33,980 nucleotides of DNA, from positions 1 through 33,980 of the forward strand of contig JACMOJ010000544.1 in the NCBI GenBank assembly GCA_014378085.1, given 5' to 3'. Below the pieces are notes generated by a model. That model did no database searches. It worked only from the letters and a program-made list of their open reading frames with translations, and was not told the origin of the DNA. Positions 24,617 through 33,980 of the stretch are shown in pieces. The DNA comes from Burkholderiales bacterium (lineage in GTDB: Bacteria > Pseudomonadota > Gammaproteobacteria > Burkholderiales > Usitatibacteraceae). Both the position numbers and the translations under genes were made by a program. Numbering within the stretch: the first letter of the stretch is position 1; every line of letters starts with the position of its first letter.

Positions 24617-24681
24617 ATTAAAGGAGTTTTCACCATCTCAGCTTAATTGCGGCAACCGCGCCGCTGCAAAAGGTTTGTTGC

Positions 24682-25569
24682 TCAACTGGCTTCAACCGGA
24701 TTGGGGCTCGGCGCAGGCTCTCGCTGAAGCAGCGTGACCAATGAGGCAAGTTTGCCGCGCATTTCACGGCGATCCACGATCATGTCGATTGCGCCCTTTC
24801 CCAGCAAAAACTCGGCGCGCTGAAATCCATCCGGCAACGTCTCGCGCACGGTCTGCTCAATCACACGCGGTCCCGCAAAACCAATCAGCGCACCCGGCTC
24901 TGCGATCACGACGTCACCCAGCATCGCAAAACTGGCCGACACGCCACCCATGGTCGGATCGGTGAGGACTGAAATAAACGGCAGACGAGCCTGCGAGAGC
25001 TGGTGCAAACACGCCGTGGTCTTTGCCATCTGCATGAGCGACAGCAGTCCCTCCTGCATTCGTGCGCCACCACTGGCAGAGAAACACACAAACGGCAGCT
25101 TCTCGTCATAGCACGCTTCGACCGCGCGGGCGAATCGTTCCCCCACTACCGAACCCATTGAGCCGCCAAGGAAATTAAATTCAAAACTCGCCGCGATGAT
25201 GCCGACCCCTAACACGGTGCCTTGCATCACCACAAGCGCATCCGTTTCACCCGTTGCCGCCTCGGCATCGATCAGACGATCAACATACTTCTTGCTATCT
25301 TTGAACTTAAGGCTATCGACTGGCAACACTTCAGAACCAAGTTCGGCGCGGCCATCTGGATCAAACAGCAGGTCGAGCCGAGTACGCGCGGAAATACGAT
25401 TGTGGTGCCCGCACTTTGGACACACATGCATATTGTTTTCAAGGTCAGTGAAATAAAGCGTCGCTTGGCAGGACGAACACTTGCTCCACAAACCTTCTGG
25501 CACTGCTTTGCGCGCAGGCGCGTTGGTGGACTTTATCTTCGGGGGAAGTAATTTTCGAAACCATGACAT
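24682..25569 (-). CDS. accD: Acetyl-CoA carboxylase carboxyltransferase beta subunit
   Basis: This 295-residue protein has the N-terminal zinc ribbon with Cys31, Cys34, Cys50 and Cys53. The carboxyltransferase core follows, with [20 protein letters not shown] and [18 protein letters not shown], and it ends with [13 protein letters not shown]. It pairs with AccA to move CO2 from biotin to acetyl-CoA, the committed step of fatty acid synthesis. GGAGG before the ATG is a strong SD. It lies 33 bp after trpA, a common arrangement in proteobacteria. Confidence 0.97.
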   Translation of the reverse strand: MSWFRKLLPPKIKSTNAPARKAVPEGLWSKCSSCQATLYFTDLENNMHVCPKCGHHNRISARTRLDLLFDPDGRAELGSEVLPVDSLKFKDSKKYVDRLIDAEAATGETDALVVMQGTVLGVGIIAASFEFNFLGGSMGSVVGERFARAVEACYDEKLPFVCFSASGGARMQEGLLSLMQMAKTTACLHQLSQARLPFISVLTDPTMGGVSASFAMLGDVVIAEPGALIGFAGPRVIEQTVRETLPDGFQRAEFLLGKGAIDMIVDRREMRGKLASLVTLLQREPAPSPNPVEAS

Positions 25570-25602
25570 TGTTGGACCTCCGCCTTTGTAGTTAACGCGA
25601 CT

Positions 25603-26412
25603 TTACGCGTCCATTGCCAATCGAAAGCCGCTAACCAATTTGCCGACGTTCGCAATTACGTTTTCAGGCGTGGAGCTTTCGATTTCCTGAATGATGCGCG
25701 ATCCGATCACCACCGCATCTGCAACCTCGCTGACCAGCCGCGCGGTGGCACCATCGCGAATACCAAAACCAACACCAACCGGAATTTTCACCTGCAATTT
25801 AATCTCGGCAATCTTGCGTCCAACCTCGACAGTATCAATATTCCCCGCGCCCGTCACCCCTTTTAGGGAGACGTAGTAAACATAACCACGCGCTGCTGAC
25901 GCGACCAGTTTGATGCGCGCTGGCGATGACGTTGGGCTGAGAAGATAAATGGTTGCAATCCCACGGCTATCCATGGCTGCCAGCAACGCGGTACTTTCTT
26001 CCGGTGGATAGTCGACCACCAACACACCGTCAACACCGGCCGCAACAGCCGCATCAGCGAACGTGTCAAGCCCCATGCGTTCGATCGGGTTTGCATACCC
26101 CATCAAGACCACCGGAGTTGCGTTGTTCGTTGTACGAAATTGCGTCACACAGGCCAGCACGTCTTTCAGGCCTACACCATGTTTTAGTGCGCGCTCGGAA
26201 GCACGCTGAATGACAGGTCCGTCTGCCATTGGGTCCGAAAATGGCACGCCGAGCTCGATAATATCCACCCCCGCTCTGACCATTTCATGCATCAGCGGAA
26301 GCGTCGTTTCCGGCGTTGGATCACCCACAGTAATAAAGGGGATTAGCGCCTTGCGCTTCTCAACTGTCAAGCGCGCAAATGTCGCATCAATGCGTGATTC
26401 ATCAATCGCCAT
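25603..26412 (-). CDS. trpA: Tryptophan synthase alpha chain
   Basis: With the start at ATG 26412 the protein has 269 residues, the usual length. This ATG overlaps the trpB stop as TGATG, so translation is coupled. A longer in-frame start at 26451 lies inside trpB and is rejected. The catalytic pair is visible: Glu53 and Asp64 in [17 protein letters not shown]. It splits indole-3-glycerol phosphate to indole and glyceraldehyde 3-phosphate and channels indole to TrpB. Confidence 0.96.
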   Translation of the reverse strand: MAIDESRIDATFARLTVEKRKALIPFITVGDPTPETTLPLMHEMVRAGVDIIELGVPFSDPMADGPVIQRASERALKHGVGLKDVLACVTQFRTTNNATPVVLMGYANPIERMGLDTFADAAVAAGVDGVLVVDYPPEESTALLAAMDSRGIATIYLLSPTSSPARIKLVASAARGYVYYVSLKGVTGAGNIDTVEVGRKIAEIKLQVKIPVGVGFGIRDGATARLVSEVADAVVIGSRIIQEIESSTPENVIANVGKLVSGFRLAMDA

Positions 26413-27662
26413 CAATGCGACTCCGCTGCGGCCTGACACGATGGACGGCAAAAGAACTGCAATCCGCTACGTTCCGCGACGGTGGCCATATCCTTATCCC
26501 CGCGACCAGAAAGATTGACCAGCAAAACTTGATCCTTGGACATAGTCGGTGCCATCTTCATTGCTTGCGCTACTGCATGGCTGGATTCAAGCGCAGGAAT
26601 GATTCCCTCAGTGCGACAGAGGCGATGAAACGCCGCCAGCGCCTCGTCATCGTTGACGGCCACATACTCTGCGCGAGCACTATCTTTCAACCACGCATGT
26701 TCGGGGCCAACGCCGGGGTAATCCAGACCGGCAGACACAGAATGTGTATCCACAATCTGTCCGTTTGCGTCCTGCAATAGATAGGTACGATTACCGTGCA
26801 ACACACCAGGTGTGCCTGCCGTCAATGATGCGGAATGTTTACCCGTGGCAACACCTTCCCCGCCCGCTTCACAGCCGATCAGTCGCACATTTTCATGCGG
26901 AATATAGTCGAAGAAAATTCCCATCGCGTTTGAGCCGCCGCCGACACAAGCCAGCACCGCATCGGGTTGGCGGCCAATCATTTCTGGCATCTGTGTTAAA
27001 CACTCTTTGCCGACCACAGAATTAAAGTCGCGAACCATCATCGGATACGGATGCGGGCCGGCAACGGTGCCGATGATGTAAAACGTCGTCTCGACATTCG
27101 TCACCCAGTCGCGCATGGCTTCGTTTAAGGCGTCTTTCAGCGTGCGTGAGCCACTTTCTACCGGCACCACGGTCGCGCCGAGCAATTTCATGCGGTAGAC
27201 GTTCTGCGCTTGGCGACGAACGTCATCCACCCCCATGTACACAACACACTCCAACCCATAACGTGCCGCAACAGTGGCAGTAGCGACGCCATGTTGGCCA
27301 GCACCGGTTTCGGCGATCACCCGAGGTTTTTTCATGCGTCGCGCCACCAGCGCCTGACCGATGGTGTTGTTGATCTTGTGCGCACCGGTATGGTTAAGGT
27401 CCTCGCGCTTCAGATAAATCTGCGCGCCACCGAGCTCGTCTGACAATCGTTTGGCGTGATAAATCGGACTTGGACGCCCGACATAGTGCTTGAGTTCGCG
27501 CTGAAACTCGGCGACGAACGCGGGGTCGGCCTGCGCCTTGGCGTACTCCAAATTTAATTCGAGCAGGGCCGCTTGCAGTGTCTCAGCGACGAACGCGCCG
27601 CCATATGGGCCAAAGTGGCCGGTTGCATCAGGGAAACTGTACGCTTCAAACCGTTTGTTCAC
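26412..27662 (-). CDS. trpB: Tryptophan synthase beta chain
   Basis: This 416-residue protein starts at GTG 27662, with AAGGAAG six bases upstream inside the end of trpF (17-bp overlap). The PLP lysine is Lys96 in [10 protein letters not shown]. Other landmarks are [28 protein letters not shown] and LSGRGDKDM near the C-terminus. It condenses indole with serine to tryptophan. It ends with an extra tail of about 20 residues beyond the usual terminus. No leader peptide or attenuator is visible, consistent with its being internal to an operon. Confidence 0.97.
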   Translation of the reverse strand: MNKRFEAYSFPDATGHFGPYGGAFVAETLQAALLELNLEYAKAQADPAFVAEFQRELKHYVGRPSPIYHAKRLSDELGGAQIYLKREDLNHTGAHKINNTIGQALVARRMKKPRVIAETGAGQHGVATATVAARYGLECVVYMGVDDVRRQAQNVYRMKLLGATVVPVESGSRTLKDALNEAMRDWVTNVETTFYIIGTVAGPHPYPMMVRDFNSVVGKECLTQMPEMIGRQPDAVLACVGGGSNAMGIFFDYIPHENVRLIGCEAGGEGVATGKHSASLTAGTPGVLHGNRTYLLQDANGQIVDTHSVSAGLDYPGVGPEHAWLKDSARAEYVAVNDDEALAAFHRLCRTEGIIPALESSHAVAQAMKMAPTMSKDQVLLVNLSGRGDKDMATVAERSGLQFFCRPSCQAAAESH

Positions 27663-28335
27663 GAGAATCTTCCTTTACTACCGCTTGGATAAAATTTTGA
27701 ATGAGGGTGCGACTCTTGATTCCCCTCTGCGCTTCCACACCGCTTGAAACGTCAACCGCCCATGGACGGACCGTGCGAATCGCTTCGCCCACATTATCCG
27801 CCGTTAGGCCCCCGGATAGCACGATGGAATTGGCGAGTATGGATGGAATTAACTTCCAATCGAATAATTCGCCGGTACCGCCATACAGTCTTGCCGTCGC
27901 GTCTGTCGTGACGCGGTTAGCACTTGCTTCGGCGTCCAGCAACAACCTCTTAGCATCCCGAAACGTCGTGGCTAATTCACCCAAATCGGTCCCGGCAGAT
28001 ACTCGCGTGGCCTTCCAGTACGGGTGCCCAAACTGTCCACAAAACGCAGGCGGCTCGTCACCATGGAACTGCAATATTGATGGGCCGACGTCGCGCAACA
28101 CTTGGCGAACCAACGCAGTCGACGGATTGACAAACAGCGCCACAGACAAGGCACCTGACGGCAACGCACAAACAATTTCCTGTGCCGATGCAACTTCTAT
28201 CGCGCGTGACGATGGCGGATAAAACACCAGCCCGATAGCATCAGCACCCGCTTCGAACGCAAATTGCGCCGTTTCGACGTCGCGGATTCCGCAGATCTTG
28301 ATGCGCGTACGACGCGGTTGCTTACTCAATTCCAC
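27646..28335 (-). CDS. trpF: Phosphoribosylanthranilate isomerase
   Basis: This 229-residue TIM barrel carries [11 protein letters not shown] with the catalytic cysteine (Cys15), [23 protein letters not shown] and AVDVSSGVE with the catalytic acid. It isomerises phosphoribosylanthranilate in tryptophan synthesis. The start is GTG 28335, overlapping the end of truA by 10 bp; a TTG three codons in is an alternative. Separate trpF next to truA and trpBA is usual in this class. Confidence 0.94.
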   Translation of the reverse strand: MELSKQPRRTRIKICGIRDVETAQFAFEAGADAIGLVFYPPSSRAIEVASAQEIVCALPSGALSVALFVNPSTALVRQVLRDVGPSILQFHGDEPPAFCGQFGHPYWKATRVSAGTDLGELATTFRDAKRLLLDAEASANRVTTDATARLYGGTGELFDWKLIPSILANSIVLSGGLTADNVGEAIRTVRPWAVDVSSGVEAQRGIKSRTLIQNFIQAVVKEDSREQTV

Positions 28336-29144
28336 AGTTGCACCTCCGCGACGGATCTAGCCGGAAACTTAGGTAATTGCCAAATTTCGTCATATTCGAC
28401 ACTCGTCAAATACAAACCATTCGGCGAAAAAGTCGGCGCGCAGCGGGCGCGATCTTTTGACGCCAACACGTGTGCAAACCAGGTGGCGTCCTGTTTACCT
28501 GCGCCGACATAGACCAAGCTACCCACGATATTTCTCACCATGTGGTGCAAAAACGCGCTCGCGCGAAAGTCGAAGATGATAATTGCACCCAGTCGACGAA
28601 CAGCCGCGGCGTGCATTACTTTGATTGGCGTCTTTGCCTGGCACTCTGCAGCCCGAAACGCTGAAAAATCGTGTTCCCCTAATAAATACGCCGCAGCAGT
28701 CTGCATTGACACCGCGTCTAATGGCGCATGGAACCAACCAACATTTGCAGCATCGATACCCGGTGCGACGGGATCATTCAAGAGCAAGTATTGATAGGCG
28801 CGAGCGCTGGCCGAAAACCGGGCATGGAAACATTCTTCATCGCGTTGCCCTAGTAGGTCGGCGAATTTTTTCGCCCACAACACGCGGATATCGCTTGGCA
28901 GATTCGTGTTGAGTCCACGTACCCACGACTGCTCGGTGCGATCAATATCGGTATCCAAGTGCGCGACCTGGGCACGAGCATGTACGCCGGTGTCGGTGCG
29001 GCCAGCACAGATGACTCGGACCGAAGTACCGAGAAACACCGCGATGGCTTTTTCGACAAAGTCTTGCACGCCACAGGCAGAGAGCTGCGACTGCCAGCCG
29101 CAATATGCGGTACCGCGATACTCAAGACCTAACGCAACACGCAT
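28326..29144 (-). CDS. truA: tRNA pseudouridine(38-40) synthase
   Basis: This 272-residue enzyme isomerises uridines 38-40 in the anticodon arm of tRNAs. The catalytic aspartate is Asp51 in CAGRTDTGVHARAQVAHLD. HHMVRNIVGSLVYVGAG near the C-terminus is also diagnostic. It starts only 19 bp beyond the fimV terminator palindrome. Its own promoter must therefore lie in or before the terminator, or the gene depends on read-through from fimV. Confidence 0.96.
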   Translation of the reverse strand: MRVALGLEYRGTAYCGWQSQLSACGVQDFVEKAIAVFLGTSVRVICAGRTDTGVHARAQVAHLDTDIDRTEQSWVRGLNTNLPSDIRVLWAKKFADLLGQRDEECFHARFSASARAYQYLLLNDPVAPGIDAANVGWFHAPLDAVSMQTAAAYLLGEHDFSAFRAAECQAKTPIKVMHAAAVRRLGAIIIFDFRASAFLHHMVRNIVGSLVYVGAGKQDATWFAHVLASKDRARCAPTFSPNGLYLTSVEYDEIWQLPKFPARSVAEVQLWN

Positions 29145-29163
29145 TGCATATGCCTAAAAACAA

Positions 29164-29185
29164 AGGGCGCGGATATCCGCGCCCT
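29164..29185 (-). terminator. 22-bp perfect-palindrome terminator after fimV
   Basis: The 22 bases at 29164-29185 (AGGGCGCGGAT and its exact reverse complement) are self-complementary. On the minus strand TTTGTTTTT follows, fitting a Rho-independent terminator 19 bp past the fimV stop. On the plus strand the flank is an A-tract, so termination should be one-sided. Confidence 0.8.
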
Positions 29186-29204
29186 AAAAAACCATCGAAT
29201 AAGA

Positions 29205-31766
29205 CTACAGCCCGGCAAGTATCTTTTTCGCTTCGTCTTGCTGCGCTGCTGAACCTTCTCGCGAAACTTCAAGCAAAATTTCCTTGGCACCGTCGGTATC
29301 ACCGATCTCGACGTAAGCCTTAGCCAATTCAAGTTTGGTCGCAACCCCACCGGAATCAACGGCACCGGCGAACGCAGGCGCGTCGGCCGGACTATCGAGA
29401 TCCAATGACAGGTCGGACAGATCGAAGCTCGGCGCTGACATTGGTGTCGCTTTAGTGGTCGGCTCAGCCGCAGGAAGGTCGATGCTTGGCGCAGCACTGG
29501 GCTCGTCTAGCGAAAGAGAGGACAGGTCAAAATCGAAACCGCTCGAAGATGGTACGGCGGTCGCAGACGGGGCCGGCGCAGGTTCAGCTGGCAAATCGAG
29601 TGCCAAATCAAAATCAAGGCCGCCTCGCTCGCTCGGTGTGTCGACGGCGCTGGTCGGAACGTCCGACGTACCCGCGCCCAGATCAAGGTCAAAGTCCAAC
29701 GCGGCGATTGGTTCTGCCGGCGCAGGTTGATCGGTTGCCGGTGAAGTAATGTCAATGGTCGCGGCTGGCATCTGGGCTGAATCGTCAAAGCCTAAATCAA
29801 AATCAAGATCTGGCTTCTGATCGGCCTCGCTCGCGGCGTCGGCTACTGCGACACCAGCTGCAAATGTTCCGGTTGCTTCGTAGTTCCCAGCCGCGCCGCT
29901 GTAAAGGCTATTGGTCGGGTCGATAGACGCGCCCATTGAGGCTGCTTTCGCCCACATCGGATTGGACTCGCCGATCGCTTCTTTCAGTTCTCTGGCGACA
30001 GTCTCAAACGCAGGGCCGCTCTTACGCGCATGATAAATCTCGAGCAACTTCATCGAGATTTCATGGCGACCTCTATCGCGCATCATCGCTTCTTTGAGAA
30101 TTTCTTCGGCCTGTGCGTCACGGCCATAGGCAATATAAACCTCGGCTTCGGCAACCGGATCAACTTCGTCCGTATCAATTGCACCCGGGCCTGCCTTGTC
30201 GAAATCGGTTAGGAACGAGCTATTCCCTGTATCAACCAATCCGCCGGCTTTGGCACCCGTTTCCGAATTGGGCTTTAGATCAGATGGCATCAACGACGAG
30301 GTCTGTGTCATCGAGCTATTTGGCCTCTCGTCGGCTTTACGTCGACGCATAAACACGAAACCACCAACGGCCAACAAGCCGGCACCACCAACACCCGCGA
30401 TAATCGGCAGGTTATCCATCACGGTATCGAGCAGCCCAGGCTCAGGCGGCGGGGGCGGCGGGGCTTTTGGCGCGGCCTTGGGCGGCGCTGGTTTCGGCGC
30501 ATCGACCTTTGGTGCTTCCGCAGGCTTTGCCGCATCTGTCGCTGGCGCTGCAGTCGGTGCAGGAGTCACAGCTGGCGGTATTACCGGTGTCGCCGACGCT
30601 TGCGCGACCTGAGTTGGCTTAGTGTCGGCAGCTGCGACCGCAGGCGCTGCCTTCAGTTGTACTAACTTCTGCGCATCCGCTTTTTGCTTTTCAAGTTCGG
30701 CAATACGCGCCTTGGCTTCAGCTAAGGTCTTTTCCTTGGCAATTGCATCTTCTTTGGCGGCAGTCTTCGCCGCCTCAGCACCGCCTTTAGCACCGGATGC
30801 ACCGACTTGTGCTGACGTTTCGGCTTTAGCGATTTTTAACTGATCCGTCGATGTCGGCGGCGGAGGCCCAACTGACTTGGCAGCCGCAACTTGACCTGTC
30901 GCAACATTGGATGCGGCCGGCTTGACCGCAGCGGTTGCGACAGTTCCGGCAATCTGTTCGCGATACGCTTTCCAATCTGCAACCTGAACTCGAACCTCTT
31001 TTTGTGCATCGTCTCTGGCGATTTTGGATACGTCAGACGCCGACGGGATGCGAAGAATCTGCCCCGTCTTTAATAAATTCATGTTGCCGTTACCGAACGC
31101 CTGTTTGTTCTCACGGAACAATGCCACCAGCATTTGGTCAAGCGAAATGCCATCGCCTTTCATTTCAGTTGCAATCTTAGCGAGTGTGTCACCGCGCTTT
31201 ACGGGACCATAAGTGTCGCCCTTCGGCGCCGACTCAACCCGCGCGGAAGGCATTCCTGCGCCGCGAGGTGCCGACGTGGAGGAAGCTGCTGCTGCGGCCG
31301 GAGCAACTGGCCGCTGAGCCTGTACGACTGCGATGGGTGCCTGAATACGTGCTTCGTTGAACCCCGGTGGGTCGAGCAGAATCGGATATTCTCTAACGAG
31401 ACGACCGGACGGCCATGTCATCTCAACCAGCACATCTACGAACGGTTCGTTGATCGCGCCACTGGAAGTGATTTTGAGTACCGGCTTTCCGTCGCCCTTG
31501 CGTTCAACAGAAAAACGCAACTGGCGCAGCAATGGCGAGTACTCAATACGGGCGTCGGTATAGGCTTCTGGGCTGGCGACCCGAGCGGTAAGAACTTCAA
31601 ACTCTCCCGGCTGTAACGAGACCAAATCAATTTCAGCGGAAAGGGGCTGTCCCAGTGATGAATTCACTGAAAGTTTCCCTAACCCGGCAGCATACGCAGT
31701 ACTGGCTAAAGTGAGGAACATGCCCCCCAGTGCCGCAGCGATTGTCTTTTTCGGTGGACGGTTCAT
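29205..31766 (-). CDS. fimV: FimV-like peptidoglycan-binding inner-membrane hub protein
   Basis: The start at ATG 31766 gives 853 residues and a proper signal peptide (MNRPPKKTIAAALGG, cleavage near AYA-AG at 26-27); an in-frame GTG at 31805 only adds a basic leader. The domains in order are: a periplasmic FimV N-terminal domain (about 28-135), LysM (186-241, GPVKRGDTLAKIATEMKGDG), an Ala/Pro-rich region with a coiled-coil stretch (335-372), a TM helix (453-474) followed by RRRK, and an acidic cytoplasmic part with repeated FDLDL-like motifs. It ends in the conserved C-terminal FimV TPR-like motif (KLELAKAYVEIGDTDGAKEIL). In Pseudomonas and Neisseria relatives it organises type IV pili and polar complexes. 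Confidence 0.93.
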   Translation of the reverse strand: MNRPPKKTIAAALGGMFLTLASTAYAAGLGKLSVNSSLGQPLSAEIDLVSLQPGEFEVLTARVASPEAYTDARIEYSPLLRQLRFSVERKGDGKPVLKITSSGAINEPFVDVLVEMTWPSGRLVREYPILLDPPGFNEARIQAPIAVVQAQRPVAPAAAAASSTSAPRGAGMPSARVESAPKGDTYGPVKRGDTLAKIATEMKGDGISLDQMLVALFRENKQAFGNGNMNLLKTGQILRIPSASDVSKIARDDAQKEVRVQVADWKAYREQIAGTVATAAVKPAASNVATGQVAAAKSVGPPPPTSTDQLKIAKAETSAQVGASGAKGGAEAAKTAAKEDAIAKEKTLAEAKARIAELEKQKADAQKLVQLKAAPAVAAADTKPTQVAQASATPVIPPAVTPAPTAAPATDAAKPAEAPKVDAPKPAPPKAAPKAPPPPPPEPGLLDTVMDNLPIIAGVGGAGLLAVGGFVFMRRRKADERPNSSMTQTSSLMPSDLKPNSETGAKAGGLVDTGNSSFLTDFDKAGPGAIDTDEVDPVAEAEVYIAYGRDAQAEEILKEAMMRDRGRHEISMKLLEIYHARKSGPAFETVARELKEAIGESNPMWAKAASMGASIDPTNSLYSGAAGNYEATGTFAAGVAVADAASEADQKPDLDFDLGFDDSAQMPAATIDITSPATDQPAPAEPIAALDFDLDLGAGTSDVPTSAVDTPSERGGLDFDLALDLPAEPAPAPSATAVPSSSGFDFDLSSLSLDEPSAAPSIDLPAAEPTTKATPMSAPSFDLSDLSLDLDSPADAPAFAGAVDSGGVATKLELAKAYVEIGDTDGAKEILLEVSREGSAAQQDEAKKILAGL

Positions 31767-31803
31767 GCGGTAAACCCCAACCCTTCGAATTTTGTGACGA
31801 ACC

Positions 31804-31832
31804 ACAATAACATCAACAAGTTATAGTTTCAA
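31804..31832 (-). promoter_or_regulatory. Candidate sigma-70 promoter for fimV
   Basis: On the minus strand TTGAAA (31832-31827) is followed after 17 bp by TATTGT (31809-31804), giving a start near 31797 and a leader of about 30 nt before the ATG at 31766. The -35 matches 5 of 6 consensus bases and the -10 matches 4 of 6. This is a prediction only. Confidence 0.4.
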
Positions 31833-31872
31833 CTTTATTCTGTTTCTCACGAGTCTGCGTTGCAATGAACAC

Positions 31873-31955
31873 CCGCTGCGCTGCGTTTTTATTATCAGCG
31901 TAAGCAGCGGCCAACGCCCGCATTGACCACTGAGCGCCCTATCGGTGTTGCGGGC
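31873..31955. other. Two inverted repeats between asd and fimV, possible asd terminator
   Basis: GCCCGCA (31916-31922) pairs with TGCGGGC (31949-31955) across a 26-base loop, beginning 16 bp past the asd stop. CCGCTGC (31873-31879) pairs with GCAGCGG (31904-31910) and encloses a T5 tract. Neither has the usual stem followed directly by T-run on the minus strand, so Rho-independent termination is doubtful. Confidence 0.35.
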
Positions 31956-31970
31956 ACTTTGGCTAACTCG

Positions 31971-33107
31971 TTATTTTTCAACGATTATTCGCAGCATTCG
32001 ACGTAACGGTTCAGCAGCCCCCCACAGCAGCTGATCACCCACTGTAAATGCAGACAGGTAACTTGGTCCCATCGCCAGTTTTCGCAGCCGCCCCACCGGA
32101 ATATGCATCTGCCCGCTAACTGCTGCCGGGGTCAATTCGCGCATCGACGCTTCACGTGTATTCGCGACCACGCGCACCCACGGATTGGCTTCCGCAATCA
32201 TGCCCTCGAGTTCGGCCAGCGGTACGTCGCGCTTTAGTTTGATGGTGAGCGCCTGCGAGTGGCAGCGCATCGCGCCAACACGAACACACAAACCGTCGAT
32301 CGGCGTTGCCTCGGTTCCGAATGCCGACCCGCGACCGAGTATCTTGTTGGTCTCGGCCATGCCCTTCCACTCTTCTAATGACATGCCCGGCGTGCCCATG
32401 GCGGCCATATCTTTGTCAATCCACGGAATCAAATTTCCCGCCAAGGGCACGCCAAAATGTTGAGTCTCCTCGGCTGACAGTGAATGTTGTTTTGCCAATA
32501 CACGGCGATCGATCTCAAGAATCGCGGATTGCGGATCATCAAGCAGTGCTTTCACTTCCGCATTTATCGTGCCGAATTGTGTCAACAGCTCACGCATGTG
32601 TGTTGCGCCGCCACCGGAGGCCGCCTGATAGGTCATACACGTCATCCATTCGATGAAGTCGCGCTGGAATAAGCCAGACAAGCCAATCAACATACATGAC
32701 ACCGTACAGTTGCCACCGATGTAATTCTTAATATCCCGATCAAGTGCGGACTTAATCATCGGCATGTTGACCGGGTCGAGAATGATGACGGCATCGTCAT
32801 TCATCCGCAGCGTCTTCGCCGCGTCAATCCAGTAACCAGCCCATCCTGCATCGCGTAATGGCTGGTAAATTTCGGTGGTGTAGTCGCCGCCTTGGCAGGT
32901 GATGATGACGTCCATCTGCGCCAACGACGAGATGTCCTTTGCGCTTTTAAGAGGTGCACCGCCGGCCTCCGCGGGCGCTTCACCGCCTACGTTTGATGTC
33001 GTAAAGAAAAAAGGTTCGATGTGGGCGAAGTCACCCTCCTCGCGCATACGCTGCATCAATACGGAACCGACCATTCCGCGCCAACCGACTAATCCGACTT
33101 TCAACAT
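31971..33107 (-). CDS. asd: Aspartate-semialdehyde dehydrogenase
   Basis: This 378-residue enzyme reduces aspartyl phosphate to the semialdehyde for lysine/diaminopimelate, threonine and methionine synthesis. The NADP site is [14 protein letters not shown] at the N-terminus. The active cysteine is Cys134 in [10 protein letters not shown], and the acid/base histidine lies in [12 protein letters not shown]. Length and motifs match the Gram-negative type. GAGGAAT before the ATG is a good SD. It lies 84 bp after leuB and supplies metabolites to the pathway that ends with metZ in the same block. Confidence 0.97.
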   Translation of the reverse strand: MLKVGLVGWRGMVGSVLMQRMREEGDFAHIEPFFFTTSNVGGEAPAEAGGAPLKSAKDISSLAQMDVIITCQGGDYTTEIYQPLRDAGWAGYWIDAAKTLRMNDDAVIILDPVNMPMIKSALDRDIKNYIGGNCTVSCMLIGLSGLFQRDFIEWMTCMTYQAASGGGATHMRELLTQFGTINAEVKALLDDPQSAILEIDRRVLAKQHSLSAEETQHFGVPLAGNLIPWIDKDMAAMGTPGMSLEEWKGMAETNKILGRGSAFGTEATPIDGLCVRVGAMRCHSQALTIKLKRDVPLAELEGMIAEANPWVRVVANTREASMRELTPAAVSGQMHIPVGRLRKLAMGPSYLSAFTVGDQLLWGAAEPLRRMLRIIVEK

Positions 33108-33165
33108 TTCGATTCCTCACAACCCTGCGAAGTTTGGTGATGCCCAATCATGTAGGCGAAACGCC

Positions 33166-33182
33166 GTGCCTCGTCGAGGCAC
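33166..33182. other. Hairpin between leuB and asd
   Basis: GTGCCTC (33166-33172) and GAGGCAC (33176-33182) form a perfect 7-bp stem with a 3-base loop. A smaller GGCG-AAA-CGCC hairpin (33154-33164) lies beside it. No T-tract follows, so this is more likely an mRNA processing or stability structure in the leuB-asd leader than a terminator. Confidence 0.4.
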
Positions 33183-33191
33183 CGCAAATTC

Positions 33192-33980
33192 TTAAAGGTT
33201 CGCAACAACGGCGCTTCCCATCTCGCTGGTACTCGACGCGGTTTCACCGGGCTTCGCAATATCCTTGGTACGCATGCCTTGAGAAAGCGTCTTTTTTACC
33301 GCGCCATCCACTCGATCCGCCCAATCGGTCAGGTTAAAGGTGTACCGCAACATCATCGCGAGCGACAGGATTTGCGCCAATGGATTCGCGATACCCTGCC
33401 CTGCGATGTCAGGTGCTGACCCATGGATCGGCTCGTACAGACCCTTGCCACTCGCATCCAGCGATGCCGACGGCAGCATACCGATCGAACCGGTGAGCAT
33501 CGATGCCTCGTCAGAGAGAATGTCGCCGAACATGTTGCCCGCAACGATGACGTCAAATTGTTTGGGATTACGAATTAGCTGCATTGCTGCGTTATCGACC
33601 AACATATGACTCAATGCCACGTCCGGATACTCAGGCGCAATCTCGATGGCGATATCACGCCAAAGCTGCATGGCCTCGAGCACGTTCATCTTGTCAATCG
33701 AGCACAGCTTTTTTCCGCGTTGCTGCGCGGTACGAAAACCGACGTGCATGATGCGTCGAATTTGCGCTTCGGTGTAATGCATTGTGTTGACACCAACACG
33801 GGCACCTTTCTCGCCGCTTACACCACGCGGCTCACCAAAATAAATGTCACCGGTTAGCTCCCGGATGATCATCAAATCCAGCCCAGCAACAACGTCGGCT
33901 CTAAGCGTTGACGCGTCCGCTAACTCGGGGAAAACGGTGGCGGGTCGCAGGTTGGCAAAAAAGTCACATTCCTTGCGCAG
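33192..33980 (-). CDS. leuB: 3-isopropylmalate dehydrogenase (5' end cut by window edge)
   Basis: The reading frame is open from the window edge to the stop at 33192 (262 residues, C-terminal about 73% of the roughly 355-residue family). Visible landmarks are [11 protein letters not shown] at the edge, [63 protein letters not shown] with the metal-binding aspartates, and [20 protein letters not shown]. It oxidatively decarboxylates 3-isopropylmalate with NAD in leucine synthesis. leuC and leuD are expected just beyond this edge, which is why the LeuC-like gene at the other end is probably a paralogue. Confidence 0.96.
   Translation of the reverse strand: MRKECDFFANLRPATVFPELADASTLRADVVAGLDLMIIRELTGDIYFGEPRGVSGEKGARVGVNTMHYTEAQIRRIMHVGFRTAQQRGKKLCSIDKMNVLEAMQLWRDIAIEIAPEYPDVALSHMLVDNAAMQLIRNPKQFDVIVAGNMFGDILSDEASMLTGSIGMLPSASLDASGKGLYEPIHGSAPDIAGQGIANPLAQILSLAMMLRYTFNLTDWADRVDGAVKKTLSQGMRTKDIAKPGETASSTSEMGSAVVANL

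Noticed and set aside
30196..30843. Plus-strand Ala/Gly-rich open frames opposite fimV
   Set aside because: They mirror the Ala/Pro/Lys-rich region of FimV in antisense; low-complexity composition and no start context.

Overview
The window looks like a chromosomal segment of a betaproteobacterium (Burkholderiales/Nitrosomonadales type). The main reason is the right half. Read on the minus strand it runs leuB-asd-fimV-truA-trpF-trpB-trpA-accD-folC-dedD-cvpA-purF-metZ, the gene order I know from that class. The cysS / TPR / peptidyl-prolyl isomerase / lpxH group on the left is also typical of it. No rRNA, tRNA, CRISPR, phage or insertion sequence was seen. The species cannot be named from the sequence.

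Layout. (1) 1-4836: an accessory catabolic locus. A partial LeuC/aconitase-family gene on the minus strand faces a tight plus-strand operon: glutaryl-CoA dehydrogenase, an isochorismatase-fold amidohydrolase, and two paralogous PuuE-like polysaccharide-deacetylase-fold hydrolases. A 12-bp perfect palindrome lies in the divergent intergenic region. I infer, without proof, a route in which the PuuE-like enzymes open a cyclic imide or other ring amide, the amidase releases ammonia, and the acid reaches GcdH as a CoA ester (glutarimide to glutarate would fit). (2) 4837-6372: cysS on the minus strand, followed by a structured 40-bp repeat. (3) 6719-10625: a plus-strand envelope group. A TPR protein and an L,D-transpeptidase share a C-terminal NTF2-like domain; then come a periplasmic cyclophilin and lpxH. 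lpxH carries a terminator-like hairpin inside its coding sequence. (4) 10639-19058: a surface-glycan region with three methyltransferases, a duplicated-domain lipoprotein, a small EamA/SMR-type membrane protein, a polyprenyl-phosphate GT2 and a large GT-C-type membrane glycosyltransferase. (5) 19060-33980: the conserved biosynthetic block on the minus strand (methionine, purine, folate, tryptophan, fatty acid, tRNA pseudouridine, FimV, aspartate semialdehyde and leucine genes).

Within the block many genes overlap or are separated by a few bases: truA/trpF, trpF/trpB, trpB/trpA, dedD/cvpA, cvpA/purF, purF/metZ and metZ/methyltransferase. They are probably read as one or a few polycistronic units. 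Non-coding structure includes a 22-bp perfect-palindrome terminator after fimV, a 4 x 13-bp tandem repeat between folC and dedD, and two copies of a repeat with the form GGCGGGC-N19-TGAAAACGnCCGCC placed behind cysS and accD. These, the amide-catabolism operon and the lpxH hairpin are the observations most worth a second look.
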